From positions 98,810 through 162,809 of the forward strand of contig CAZQFV010000006.1 of assembly GCA_964592645.1 (NCBI GenBank): a DNA stretch of 64,000 nt, written 5' to 3'. A model generated the notes under the pieces. That model had not been told where the DNA came from, ran no database searches, and worked only from the letters and a program-made list of their open reading frames with translations. Both the position numbers and the translations under genes were made by a program. Below are positions 9,194 to 17,853 of this stretch, piece after piece. Numbering within the stretch: position 1 is the first letter of the stretch; every line of letters begins with the position of its first letter. The DNA comes from CAZQFV01 sp964592645. GTDB taxonomy: Bacteria > Chloroflexota > Chloroflexia > DTKN01.

Positions 9194-9967
9194 ATGGACA
9201 TCGGACCGCTGCACTTGCCAACCGAACTGCTGCTCTGGGCCGGGTTCATCGCCTTTGGCAGCCTGCTCATCGTCTTTCGCAACTGGTGGATCACGCTGGC
9301 CGGCCTGCTGGGGCAATATGCCCTGCTCTGCATCCTACTGGCGCGCTTTCCCTTGGCCACGCCCGACCTGGCCATCGGACCGCTTTCCGTCAGCCAGATC
9401 GTGCTGGTCAAGGGCATCACCGGGTTCACCGTCGTCGCCATCCTGGCCATCACCGTCGTCACCCGGCACCGGGCGGTCCCGGAGAGCGAATCCGCCATCG
9501 ACGAGGTCACCGCGGCCCGCCTGCGCTGGGCGGCCCGGAGGGTCGCCCGCCGCGGGGAGCAAGAGCGCTTTCGCCTGGCGAACTATCTCCTGCCCATCGC
9601 CTCCCTGTCCGTCCTGGTCATCGCGGCGCATGCCCTGGCCGTCATCTATCCGCTGACACGGGCCACGGCCCCCGCGGCCGGAGAGTTGGGGGGCTATGTC
9701 GACCTGGTCTGGTATTGGCTGGCGCTCTCCGGCATCCTGATCGTCCTGCTGGCCCAGGAGATGCAGGAGGTCAGCGTCGGGCTGCTGCTGTGCATCAGCA
9801 GCGTTGACCTTCTCTACACCGTCCTTTCGGGCAGCATGGGACTGCTGGCGCTCGGCCTGCTGAGCGCCGTCAGCATCCTGCTGGCGCTGGGCTCGGCCTA
9901 CCTGGCACAGCTCTTCAACCTGCGACTGCACCGTTGGCGATTGCCCTCGGCCGAGGAGTGGGACTGA
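9194..9967 (+). CDS. Hydrogenase-4 component E-like membrane subunit (HyfE/NuoK-related)
   Basis: The protein has 257 residues and six or seven predicted helices: about 12-30, 36-50, 68-90, 135-155, 172-192 and 196-240. A cytoplasmic Arg-rich loop (about residues 95-130) sits in the middle. The acidic residue in LLAQEMQEVSVGLLL matches the Glu-in-membrane pattern of HyfE/NuoK-type subunits, which lie between antiporter modules. It begins with ATG five bases after the preceding stop, and its own stop (TGA) directly abuts the next ATG. Assignment rests on position in the cluster and topology; sequence motifs are weak in this family. Confidence 0.7.
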   Translation: MDIGPLHLPTELLLWAGFIAFGSLLIVFRNWWITLAGLLGQYALLCILLARFPLATPDLAIGPLSVSQIVLVKGITGFTVVAILAITVVTRHRAVPESESAIDEVTAARLRWAARRVARRGEQERFRLANYLLPIASLSVLVIAAHALAVIYPLTRATAPAAGELGGYVDLVWYWLALSGILIVLLAQEMQEVSVGLLLCISSVDLLYTVLSGSMGLLALGLLSAVSILLALGSAYLAQLFNLRLHRWRLPSAEEWD

Positions 9968-11347
9968 ATGCTGTACCTGCTGCTGATCCTGCTGCCCATC
10001 GTCTTTGCCCTGTACGCCTACCTGATGGGGCGGCACAGGCACATGGTCCTCTGGGCCGCCGGCCTGGCCCTGATCCTGGAGGGCTATATCTGCGTGTATA
10101 TTCCCTTGAACCAGTCCGTCCGCCTGATGGGCGCCCTCTTCGGCCTGAACGCCATGGGCCAGCTCTTTATCTATGCCTTCCTGCTGCTGGCCGGGGCAAT
10201 CATCGTCGGCGCCTATGTCCTGCGCCAGGGCGAGCTCCCGATCCCCGTCGTCCTCTTTGTACTGGGGATCACCTGCGCCATCGTCCTGCTGGACGACCCC
10301 TTCGTGGTCGCATTGCTGCTAGAGATCGTCGGCCTGGCCATCGTCCTGAGTACGGTGGACCAGCCGCACGAGCCGATCGGCCTGCTGCCTATCCCAGCCC
10401 TGATGGCCGGGCTCAAGTACCTGACGATGATGGTCCTTTCGGGCATGGCCCTGGTGCTGGGCTTTCTCACCCTGGGGCTCTTCCAAGACGCCCCGCAACA
10501 GGTAGCCATGGTCAAGCTGTCCTTCGGCCTGCTTGTGGTAGGATTTGGGCTGGGGACGGCCGTGGTCCCCTTCCACCTGTGGTTTCCCGACCTGGCCGGC
10601 CACACCTCCACCGCCGTCACCGGCACCTTGGTCGCCCTGGTCCAGGGGGCGGGGCTGCTCCTGCTGGGGAGGAGCTTCCTGCGCTTCCCCGAGCTCATCC
10701 TCGACAACCCGACGGCCGCGCCCTGGTTGATCGGGGGGGCCGTCGTCGCCGCCATCGTCGCCGCGCTCCTGGCCAGCGGGCAGGAGCGTTGGAAGCGGCT
10801 GGCAGCCTACGCCGCATCGTACGATGTGGCCCTCATCCTGTTGGCTTTCGGGCTGGCCAACGCCGTGGGGCTCCAGGCCGGTTTTTTCCTGACGCTGCAC
10901 CATGGACTGGCCCTGGTGCTGCTGCTGACCTGTATCGGCACGCTGGAGTGGAGCACGGGGCGGGACGACGTGGCCGGGCTGGTCGGCGTCGGCTACCGCA
11001 TGCCGATGGTTGGGCTGGGGCTGATCGTCGCCATCCTGAGCCTGGCCGGCATCCCCCCCTTCCTGGGTTTCGCCGGGCGCTGGATGCTCTACCTGGAGGC
11101 GCTGTCGCGGAGCTGGCTCTACCTGGCCGGGATATTCGTCGCCGGGGCGCTCTTCCTGCTGGCCATGGTGCGGGCCCTGTGGCCCATCCTCCTGCCTACC
11201 GAGCAGACGGTGACCTTCCGCCAGCCTCCCTGGCCTGTACTGCTGGTCATCGGGCTGCTCATCGTGGCCCTGCTGGTGTTGGGGATCTATCCCTCCCCGG
11301 TGCTGGCAGTGCTGCGGGAGGCAGTCGTGGGCGTCGGAGGACCCTGA
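9968..11347 (+). CDS. Second antiporter-like membrane subunit (HyfF/NuoN type)
   Basis: A 459-residue protein with about 13-14 helices. The antiporter core is clear: the helix-5 Glu (VVALLLEIVGLAIVL), a Lys following (LKYLTMMVLSG), and GTAVVPFHLWFPDLAGHTST, the standard PFHxWLPDAxxxAPT signature. A late LSLAGIPPFLGFAGRW segment is also diagnostic. Two antiporter-like subunits in one small complex imply two potential ion-translocation channels. Genes abut on both sides (0-1 base), so subunit stoichiometry is probably coupled. Confidence 0.88.
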   Translation: MLYLLLILLPIVFALYAYLMGRHRHMVLWAAGLALILEGYICVYIPLNQSVRLMGALFGLNAMGQLFIYAFLLLAGAIIVGAYVLRQGELPIPVVLFVLGITCAIVLLDDPFVVALLLEIVGLAIVLSTVDQPHEPIGLLPIPALMAGLKYLTMMVLSGMALVLGFLTLGLFQDAPQQVAMVKLSFGLLVVGFGLGTAVVPFHLWFPDLAGHTSTAVTGTLVALVQGAGLLLLGRSFLRFPELILDNPTAAPWLIGGAVVAAIVAALLASGQERWKRLAAYAASYDVALILLAFGLANAVGLQAGFFLTLHHGLALVLLLTCIGTLEWSTGRDDVAGLVGVGYRMPMVGLGLIVAILSLAGIPPFLGFAGRWMLYLEALSRSWLYLAGIFVAGALFLLAMVRALWPILLPTEQTVTFRQPPWPVLLVIGLLIVALLVLGIYPSPVLAVLREAVVGVGGP

Positions 11348-11348
11348 G

Positions 11349-11711
11349 ATGGCGATCCTCGTCTGTCTGCTGGACGGCGCCGGATGTGGCGGCTGCGCCC
11401 TGGAGGCCGAAGCCGCGCTGACGACGCGCTATGGCGCGGCGCGGCGGGGGGTTCGGCTGGTCGAATCGCCCCTCCATGCCGACGTGCTGCTGCTGTGCGG
11501 CCCCCTGCGGGCGCCGCTGGCCGAATATGTTCAGCAGCTAGAGTCCCAGGCACCGCGGCCCTGGGTGCGGCTGCAGATCGGGGACTGCGCGGGCGAAGAA
11601 ACCGTGGTCCCCGTCCTTCCGGGCTGTCCTCCGGCCCCGGAGGCCATCCTGGCGGCCATCCTAGAGGCCTGGCGCCGGCGGCCGCGGGGGGGGCAGGAGG
11701 GGCCGCCATGA
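11349..11711 (+). CDS. NuoB/hydrogenase small-subunit-like [4Fe-4S] protein
   Basis: The protein has 120 residues, about the size of the Fe-S core of EchC/HycG/NuoB. Four cysteines lie at the ligand positions of the proximal (N2-type) cluster: C13 and C16 in GAGCGGCALE, C80 in IGDC and C93 in the diagnostic PGCPPAPEAI. It would carry the cluster that passes electrons to or from the large subunit. It is shorter than NuoB (about 160-220 residues) and lacks extra ferredoxin domains. Its stop overlaps the next ATG (ATGA, 11708-11711). Confidence 0.82.
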   Translation: MAILVCLLDGAGCGGCALEAEAALTTRYGAARRGVRLVESPLHADVLLLCGPLRAPLAEYVQQLESQAPRPWVRLQIGDCAGEETVVPVLPGCPPAPEAILAAILEAWRRRPRGGQEGPP

Positions 11712-12598
11712 GGATATGGGAACACCTGCTGCGGAGCCTGCTCTGTCCGGGCCTGTTGAGCGCGCTGCTGTGGGGTGGGCTGGTCCGCGGGACGGCGTCC
11801 TGGCTGGCCGCCGCAGCGCGGCGGCGCCCGGCCGCCCCGCCATGGCAGCCCCTGGCCGAACTGGGCCGCCTAGCCGGCAAAGGCCGGCCGGCCGCGGCCA
11901 GCCCCCAGGCCCGCGCCGCCGGGCCCCTGCTCCTGGGGCTGGCGGCCCTGGCCGTAGCCCTGGGCATGCTGCCCTGGCCCCGCTGGCTGCTCGGGGAGGA
12001 CACGGCCGCCGGGCTGCTCCTATACTCCCTGCTGCTGCTGGCGCCGGCCCTGGCCCGGCTGGCCGCGGCCGGCCTCTCCGAGCACGCGCCGGCCGGCCTG
12101 GGCACCTACCGGCAGGTCGCCGCCGAGATCGCCCGCTTCTGGCCCCTGCTGCTGAGCTGCGCGGCCGTGGCCCTGCTCAGCGGCCAGGCCTCCCTGTCGC
12201 CGAACGGGCCCCTGACCCTGCCCCGGGCGCTGGTCGGCGCCGCCGCCGCGGCCATGCTCCTGGCCACGCTGCCCTGGCCGCTGTGGGACCGCGACGCCTA
12301 CGATGCGCCCCTGTCCGGTCTGGGAGGCCGCCCATTGGCGCTCGCCCGGGCGCTGGAACTGCTGGAGCTGGCGGCGCAGGCCGGCCTGGTCGCCGTCGCC
12401 CTGCGCGCCGGCGGGCTCCTCTCCGGATCGGAAGCCTGGACCCCGCTGGCCGCCATCGCCGCCGTCCTCGCCGCCCTGACGGCATTCGAGATCTGGGGGC
12501 GCCGTCCATTTCTGCCCGAAGCGGCCCGCTTCTACACGCGCTGGCTGCTGCCGGCAGCGGCCCTCCTGGCTTTCGCCGGCTGGTGGTTTGGCCCCTGA
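11708..12598 (+). CDS. NuoH/HyfC-like membrane anchor subunit
   Basis: A 296-residue protein with about eight helices, matching the respiratory-chain subunit 1 family (NuoH, HycD, EchB). The characteristic loops WQPLAELGRLAGKGRPAAA (near residue 43) and YRQVAAEIARFWPLL (near residue 140) correspond to the quinone/Fe-S interface loops, the latter keeping the conserved Glu. RPFLPEAARFYTRW sits near the C-terminus. The sequence is extremely Ala/Leu/Gly-rich. It completes a six-gene set (large subunit, two antiporters, E-like, small subunit, H-like). No NuoI-type ferredoxin subunit or NuoC-like subunit is present in the cluster. Confidence 0.8.
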   Translation: MRIWEHLLRSLLCPGLLSALLWGGLVRGTASWLAAAARRRPAAPPWQPLAELGRLAGKGRPAAASPQARAAGPLLLGLAALAVALGMLPWPRWLLGEDTAAGLLLYSLLLLAPALARLAAAGLSEHAPAGLGTYRQVAAEIARFWPLLLSCAAVALLSGQASLSPNGPLTLPRALVGAAAAAMLLATLPWPLWDRDAYDAPLSGLGGRPLALARALELLELAAQAGLVAVALRAGGLLSGSEAWTPLAAIAAVLAALTAFEIWGRRPFLPEAARFYTRWLLPAAALLAFAGWWFGP

Positions 12599-12675
12599 GA
12601 TGGTCCCTCCTGTCACAAGACGCCCCTTGGCGGTGTTATAGGAGCAGAGGCAAAACCAGCAAGGAGCGCGACAGG

Positions 12676-13245
12676 ATGATCGAGGCGTGGTGGTCGGTGA
12701 AGCCCGGACCGTGGGAAGAGGCCGAGTTCGAGCGCCTTTTCCTGGCCCACTACCAGGGCCTCGCCCGAACGCTCGTTCGCCTGCTCGGGTCGGTCGAGGA
12801 GGCCGAAGACGTCGCCCAGGAGGCGTTCCTGCGGCTCTACCGGCAGCGTTTCCTGCCGGGCCGCGAGCACAATGCGCGGGCCTGGCTCTATCGCGTGGCC
12901 ACCAACCTGGCGTACAACGCCCGGCGTGACCGGCAGCGTCGGGAGCGCCGGCAGGAGCGAACCGCACCTGAGCGCGACGGCAACCTGACAGGGGGCGACC
13001 TGGCCGAGGAGGCCGTGCGCAGCGAGGAGCAAGAGGTCGTGCGCCGCACCCTGGCCACGCTGCCCGCCCGCCAGGCCCGGCTCCTGCTCCTGTACTACGC
13101 CGGCCTGAGCTACCGCGAGCTGGCCCATGCCGCAGGCATCGCCCTGGGCTCCGTCGGCACCTTGCTGGCCCGTGCCAAAGCCGCTTTCGAGAGGCAGTAC
13201 CGGGCGCTGGCCACAGCCCAAGGAGGAAAAGGCGATGAGATGTGA
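12676..13245 (+). CDS. ECF-type RNA polymerase sigma factor
   Basis: The predicted protein has 189 residues. Region 2 (about 22-90) contains EEAEDVAQEAFLRLYRQ and ARAWLYRVATNLAYNARRDRQRR, the -10 recognition block. Region 4 (about 130-180) contains LPARQARLLLLYYAGLSYRE and the helix-turn-helix AGIALGSVGTLLARAK. The ATG at 12676 is preferred over earlier in-frame codons because AAGGAG lies ten bases upstream and homology starts here. It overlaps the anti-sigma gene by 11 bases. TGTCACA at 12611-12617 resembles a known ECF -35 type and may be an autoregulated promoter, but no clear -10 follows. Confidence 0.92.
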   Translation: MIEAWWSVKPGPWEEAEFERLFLAHYQGLARTLVRLLGSVEEAEDVAQEAFLRLYRQRFLPGREHNARAWLYRVATNLAYNARRDRQRRERRQERTAPERDGNLTGGDLAEEAVRSEEQEVVRRTLATLPARQARLLLLYYAGLSYRELAHAAGIALGSVGTLLARAKAAFERQYRALATAQGGKGDEM

Positions 13246-14353
13246 TACCGGCAAGTTGCAGGCTTACCTGGACCAGGCGCTTTCTGCCCCAGAACAGGCC
13301 GCCGTGGAGTCCCACCTGGCGCGGTGCAGCCGCTGCCGGGAAGAAGTGGCCCACCTGCGCCAGCAGGGATCGGAGGTGGCCAACCATCTGCGGGCGCTGG
13401 ACACAATGCCGGAGCCGGGCTCCAGCGACACCCAGGCCCTGGCCCGCTTCTGGAAGCGGGCCCGGCCGGCCGGGCGCACCGCCGCGCCGCCGGCCGGGAT
13501 GCGCCGCTGGCGCCCCGCGGCTATCGGGCTGGCAGCGGTGATCCTCCTGGCGGTGCTCCTGAGCTTCGCCCCGATCCGCCAGGCGGCTGCCGATTTCCTG
13601 GGTCTCTTCCGCGTGCGCAAGTTCGCCGTCATCCCGATCGACCCGGCCCGCCTGGAGCAGTTGGCCGGAATGGAAGACCTGGTGATGGCCGCCTTGGGCG
13701 AGCCCACGGTGCTGCGCAAGGCCGGCACGCCGCAGGCGGCGGCGGACGCCGCGGCGGCGGACGCCATGGCCGGGTTCCCCGTGCGCAGCCCCACGCGGCT
13801 GCCGTCCGGCGCGGTCCTGGACTCTTTCACCGTGCAGGTGGGGCCGGCCGTGCGCGTCGACGTGCGGCGCGAACAGGCCCAGGCCCTCCTCGACGCCGTC
13901 GGCATCACAGAGATCAAGCTGCCCGAGGCGGAAACCTTCCCGGTCACCGCCGACATTGCGCCGGTCGTCTCCCGGGTCTACCGCGCGGACCGCGGCACCA
14001 TCCTGCTGCTGCAGACCCCCAGCCCCGAGGTCACGCTGCCGGCCGGCATCGAGCCCGCGCAGATGGGCGAGGCCCTGCTCCTCTTCCTGGGCATGCCGCC
14101 GGCCGACGCCCGCCGCGTCGCCCGAGAGATCGATTGGACCAGCACCCTGGTGATCCCCCTGCCCACCAACGTGGCCCAGTTCCACGAGGTCACGGTGGAC
14201 GGCGTCACCGGGCTGCTGCTGGAACAGTCCGGCGCGCAGTCCCCCGGCGAGCCCGCCAGGATCTTGCTGTGGCAGCGCGACGGCACGATCTATGTGTTGG
14301 CCGGAGACATCAGCCCGGAGCAGCTCCTGCAGATGGCCGATTCGTTCCGCTAA
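13235..14353 (+). CDS. Zinc-finger anti-sigma factor, single-pass membrane protein
   Basis: The 372-residue protein begins MRCDTGKLQAYLDQAL and carries the zinc-binding anti-sigma motif H27-x3-C31-x2-C34 (SHLARCSRC). A single transmembrane helix lies at about residues 94-114. The remaining 250 residues would be outside the membrane and include a DUF4367-like region (IPTNVAQFHEVTVDGVTGLLLE style). The family binds and inhibits the partner sigma until an extracytoplasmic signal releases it. The start is an ATG with AGGAGG nine bases upstream, inside the end of the sigma gene, so the two are co-translated. Confidence 0.88.
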   Translation: MRCDTGKLQAYLDQALSAPEQAAVESHLARCSRCREEVAHLRQQGSEVANHLRALDTMPEPGSSDTQALARFWKRARPAGRTAAPPAGMRRWRPAAIGLAAVILLAVLLSFAPIRQAAADFLGLFRVRKFAVIPIDPARLEQLAGMEDLVMAALGEPTVLRKAGTPQAAADAAAADAMAGFPVRSPTRLPSGAVLDSFTVQVGPAVRVDVRREQAQALLDAVGITEIKLPEAETFPVTADIAPVVSRVYRADRGTILLLQTPSPEVTLPAGIEPAQMGEALLLFLGMPPADARRVAREIDWTSTLVIPLPTNVAQFHEVTVDGVTGLLLEQSGAQSPGEPARILLWQRDGTIYVLAGDISPEQLLQMADSFR

Positions 14354-14378
14354 GGCCCGTTCCATCCCAGGACAACCC

Positions 14379-15284
14379 ATGCCGGTGATCGAGGCCCACG
14401 AGTTGCGCAAATTCTATGGCTCCACGGTCGCCGTGGACGGAGTGACGCTATCCCTGGAGCGCGGCGAGGTGCTGGGGTTCCTGGGGGCCAACGGTGCCGG
14501 AAAGACCACCACGCTCAAGATGCTGCTGGGCCTGGTCCGTCCTAGCGCGGGCCAGGCCCGCGTCCTGGGCCGCGCCCCCGGCGACCCCGCCGTGATGGGC
14601 CGCGTCGGATTCCTGCCGGAGCACTTTCGTTTCCACCCCTGGCTGACGGCACGCTCCTTTCTCGACCTGCACGGGCGGCTCTACCGCATGCCGGCCGCGG
14701 CGCGCCGCCGGCGTGTCTGGGAGCTCCTGGAGCGTGTCGGCCTGGCCGACCGGGCCGATTCGCGCCTTTCCGAGTTCTCCAAGGGCATGCTGCAGCGCAT
14801 CGGGCTGGCTCAGGCCCTGTTGAACGCGCCGGACCTGGTCTTTCTCGACGAGCCCACCTCCGGACTGGACCCCTTGGGCCGGCGCGAGGTGCGCGACCTG
14901 ATCGCCGAGCTGCGCCAGGCCGGGGTGACCGTCTTCCTCAACTCCCACCTCCTGAGCGAGGTTGAGGCCGCCTGCGACCGGGTGGCCATCATCAAACAGG
15001 GGCGGATCGTGCGCAGCGGCATGCTGGATGAGCTCACCGGCGGGAGCACGGAGGTGGAGATACGGGCCGCCGGGCTCACGCCGGAGCTGCAGGCCGGCCT
15101 GGAGCGCTGGGGGCAGGTGACCGCCGCGCACGGCCAGACCCTGACCATGGTCATCGCCGACCGCGAGTCCCTGCCGGCCATCGCCCGCTGGCTGGTGGAG
15201 GGCGGGGCCCAACTCTACGCCCTGGCCCCGCGGCGGCTGCCGCTGGAAGAGCTGTTCATGCGCATCATGCAGGACGAAGGATGA
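14379..15284 (+). CDS. ABC transporter ATP-binding protein
   Basis: This 301-residue ATPase has Walker A GANGAGKTTT (about residues 38-47), signature LSEFSKGMLQR (about 133), Walker B LVFLDEP (about 155) and the switch His in NSHLLSEVE. About 80 extra C-terminal residues form the regulatory tail common in CcmA/NatA-type ABC-2 exporters. The ATG at 14379 gives a native N-terminus (MPVIEAHELRKFYG); an earlier in-frame start lies inside the anti-sigma gene. It is 25 bases after the anti-sigma stop, so the exporter is probably part of the sigma/anti-sigma operon. The permease follows with a 4-base overlap. Confidence 0.92.
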   Translation: MPVIEAHELRKFYGSTVAVDGVTLSLERGEVLGFLGANGAGKTTTLKMLLGLVRPSAGQARVLGRAPGDPAVMGRVGFLPEHFRFHPWLTARSFLDLHGRLYRMPAAARRRRVWELLERVGLADRADSRLSEFSKGMLQRIGLAQALLNAPDLVFLDEPTSGLDPLGRREVRDLIAELRQAGVTVFLNSHLLSEVEAACDRVAIIKQGRIVRSGMLDELTGGSTEVEIRAAGLTPELQAGLERWGQVTAAHGQTLTMVIADRESLPAIARWLVEGGAQLYALAPRRLPLEELFMRIMQDEG

Positions 15285-16111
15285 ACGTACTCGTCGTAGC
15301 GCAGTTGACCTTTCTCGAGGCCCGTCAGCGCCGGCTGTTCTGGATCATCCTGGTGATCGGCCTGGTGGCGCTGGGCCTGTTCACCACCGGTTTCTACTTC
15401 ATGTACCGCGATCTCTCGGCGAGCGGCGCCTCCACCATGGTCCGGGCGCAGCTCAGCAACGTCCTGCTGATGATGGCCCTCTACGGGGTCTGCTCCCTGG
15501 GGGTGATGCTGGCCGTGCTGATCTCGGCCGATACCATCTCCGGAGAGATCGCCTCAGGCACCATCCAGACCATCGTCACCAAGCCGCTGCGACGCTGGGA
15601 GGTGGTCCTGGGAAAATGGCTGGGGCTGACGACGATGCTGGCCATCTTTGTTGTGGCGGTGGGGGCCGGGTTCGTGGCCATCGTCTGGGGGTTGGCCGGC
15701 TACCTGCCGCCCCACCTGGGGGAAGGACTCGCCCTGATGGTTCTGGAAGGGGTATGCTTCCTGACCCTCTCCATCCTGGGGGGAACGCGCCTGCCGCCCA
15801 TGGGCAACGGGGTGGCCGTCTTTATGCTCTACGGCCTGGCCTTTGTCGGCGGCTGGGTGGAGCAGGTCGGCGCTTTTCTGCACATCGAGCCGGCGGTGAA
15901 CATCGGCATCATCTCCAGCCTGCTCGTGCCCGGCGAGACGATGTGGCGCCGCGCCGCCTACCTGATGCAGCCGCCGATCATGCGCGAGCTGAACCTCTCC
16001 CCGTTCACGGCCGCCACCGCTCCCAGCACGGCTATGGTGATCTACACGGCGCTTTACATCGCCCTCGCCCTGGGGGTGGCGATCCACTCATTCGGGAGGA
16101 GGGATCTCTAG
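15281..16111 (+). CDS. ABC-2 type transporter permease
   Basis: A 276-residue permease with six predicted helices: about 20-42, 65-88, 112-138, 145-162, 172-190 and 248-268. The motif DTISGEIASGTIQTIVTKPLRRWEVVLGK (positions about 88-115) is typical of ABC-2 permeases of the NatB/Nos type. It overlaps the ATPase gene as ATGA (15281-15284). The partner pair probably exports a lipid-like or peptide substrate, or performs a membrane-stress function under ECF-sigma control; the substrate is not readable. It converges on coaX with only about 50 bases between stops. Confidence 0.88.
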   Translation: MNVLVVAQLTFLEARQRRLFWIILVIGLVALGLFTTGFYFMYRDLSASGASTMVRAQLSNVLLMMALYGVCSLGVMLAVLISADTISGEIASGTIQTIVTKPLRRWEVVLGKWLGLTTMLAIFVVAVGAGFVAIVWGLAGYLPPHLGEGLALMVLEGVCFLTLSILGGTRLPPMGNGVAVFMLYGLAFVGGWVEQVGAFLHIEPAVNIGIISSLLVPGETMWRRAAYLMQPPIMRELNLSPFTAATAPSTAMVIYTALYIALALGVAIHSFGRRDL

Positions 16112-16163
16112 GGAAGATATCGGGTATCGGTGCTCGACCTGGGGAATCGGCCCCCTCACCCGA

Positions 16164-16928
16164 TCAGCGATTCAACCCATAGATCAGCCTCAGCCCCTCC
16201 AGCGTCAGCCATGGGTCCACGGCCTGGAAGACGCGCGTCTCCCGGGCGATGAGCTCGGCCAGCCCGCCGGTAGCGATGACCCGCATATCGTCGCCCAGCT
16301 CCCGGCGGAAGCGGGCCACCATGCCCTCTACCAGGCCGACATAGCCAAAGAAGAGGCCGGACTGCATGCTGTGGACCGTATTGCGCCCAATCACCTGGGG
16401 CGGAGGCGCGATCTCCACCCGCGGCAGCTTGGCGGTGCGCTCCGCCAGTGCCCAGGCGGCGACGCCGACACCCGGGGCGATGGCCCCGCCCAGGTAGTCC
16501 CCCTCGGCGGAGATGGCATCGAAAGTCGTGGCCGTGCCAAAGTCCACGACGCAGGCCGGCCCGCCGTACTTGCGAAAGGCCGCGGCGGCGTCCAGTACCC
16601 GGTCGGCCCCTACCTCGCGGGGGTTGTCCACGCGCAGGCGCACGCCGGTGCGGACGCCGGCGTCCACCACTAGCGGGTCCACCCCAACATAGCGCTGGCA
16701 CAGCTCTACGAAGACTCCCGTCAGCTGGGGGACGACACTGGCCAGGGCCGCATCGTGAATGTCGGCGGGCTGCCGGCCGGCATGCTGCAGTTGGACCAGC
16801 AGCAGCGGGCCGTACTCATCGGCCATGCGCTCGCGGCCGGTGGCGATGCGCCAGTGATGGGCCAGGGTCTCGCCATCGTAGAGCCCCAGGACGATATTGG
16901 TGTTGCCGATGTCGACACAGAGAAGCAT
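16164..16928 (-). CDS. coaX: Type III pantothenate kinase
   Basis: The predicted protein has 254 residues. Motifs of the ASKHA-fold CoaX family are present: phosphate-1 DIGNTN at residues 6-11, the pantothenate-site GADR near residue 105, phosphate-2 DFGTATTFD near residue 128 and GLFFGYVGLVEGM near residue 185. It phosphorylates pantothenate with ATP in the first step of CoA synthesis; CoaX enzymes need a monovalent cation and resist CoA feedback. The ATG at 16928 is chosen over an upstream in-frame start because AGGAGG lies about seven bases before it. As the last gene of an ECF transporter operon it suggests that the transported vitamin is pantothenate. Confidence 0.95.
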   Translation of the reverse strand: MLLCVDIGNTNIVLGLYDGETLAHHWRIATGRERMADEYGPLLLVQLQHAGRQPADIHDAALASVVPQLTGVFVELCQRYVGVDPLVVDAGVRTGVRLRVDNPREVGADRVLDAAAAFRKYGGPACVVDFGTATTFDAISAEGDYLGGAIAPGVGVAAWALAERTAKLPRVEIAPPPQVIGRNTVHSMQSGLFFGYVGLVEGMVARFRRELGDDMRVIATGGLAELIARETRVFQAVDPWLTLEGLRLIYGLNR

Positions 16929-17021
16929 GCGGATACCTCCTGGCGGCGCAGGGTAATCCCTGGCGCGGCGCAAAAGCCGAAACGGGAGAACCTTTCTCTC
17001 CCTATCTCACGCCTTCACGTT

Positions 17022-17795
17022 TCAGTCCTGCAGGATGCGCGCCCCTTTCCTGCCCACCTCGATCTGCTTCCATGCGGCCACGACCGCCACGGTGAGGACC
17101 ACCGCGACGACGACTTCCGGCAAGCCGTTGGTCAGGCCGATGGCCAGGAGCAGGCTCCAGGGGAGCGGCGGGTTGGCCACCCCGGCGCTGCTCAGGACCC
17201 CCAGCATCGTCAGCACGAGCACCGTGTTGGTCAACGTCCCGACCACGGCGGCAGCCCCGCCGGCCGCCAGCTCGCTGTGCGTGGCCAGGACCAGCGCCAG
17301 GCCGGCCAGGGCCAGGAGCCCCAGCACCAGGCAGGAGATCAGCACCAGCCGCTGCAGGCCGGCGTCGCCCCCCAGCAGCGTCGTGCCGTAGCCCAGGATG
17401 GGGCCGAGAATGGCCACGGCCAGGATCAGCCCCAGGACCAGGATCGGCTTCCAGCGCCGCGGGGCGCGCACCAGCCGGTAGGCCAGGTAGGCCATAGGGC
17501 CGATGAAGAGCCGCGGAAGCACCGAGAGCAGGGGGTTGCGGAAGTAGAGGTCGCCCGGCCCGGTCGGCGCCCAGTAGGCCCAGAGCAGGCTGGAGAGGCC
17601 AAAGAGCAGGCCGATGATCAACCCCACGATGGGTCCCTCCAGGACGGCCCCGATGATCACCGGGATATGGATCAGGGTGATCGCGGTTCCCAGGAGAAAG
17701 GGAATGTACCCCAGGCGCAGCGGAGGCGCCCCCAACAGGATGACGATGGCGATCATGGCGGCGGTGATGGCGATCTGGCGGGTGGTGATTTTCAT
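17022..17795 (-). CDS. ECF transporter S component, probably pantothenate-specific
   Basis: A 257-residue protein with six or more helices. It fits the ECF S-component family (PF12822-like): the N-terminal helix TTRQIAITAAMIAIV, then YIPFLLGTAITLIHIPVIIGA, EGPIVGLIIGLLFGLSSL, FRNPLLSVLPRLFIG. Family members of this branch include PanT, FolT and others. The substrate is inferred from coaX lying 93 bases downstream. The ATG at 17795 is preferred to the one at 17822 because GAGGAGG sits seven bases upstream. The extra C-terminal helices (about residues 125-245) make it longer than the 180-190 residues of many S components. It may therefore represent a subfamily with a different topology. Confidence 0.8.
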   Translation of the reverse strand: MKITTRQIAITAAMIAIVILLGAPPLRLGYIPFLLGTAITLIHIPVIIGAVLEGPIVGLIIGLLFGLSSLLWAYWAPTGPGDLYFRNPLLSVLPRLFIGPMAYLAYRLVRAPRRWKPILVLGLILAVAILGPILGYGTTLLGGDAGLQRLVLISCLVLGLLALAGLALVLATHSELAAGGAAAVVGTLTNTVLVLTMLGVLSSAGVANPPLPWSLLLAIGLTNGLPEVVVAVVLTVAVVAAWKQIEVGRKGARILQD

Positions 17796-17853
17796 TTCCA
17801 ACCTCCTCATTCTACGCTCCACGGACGGTCCGACACGCTAGTTTCCCCGGCGA

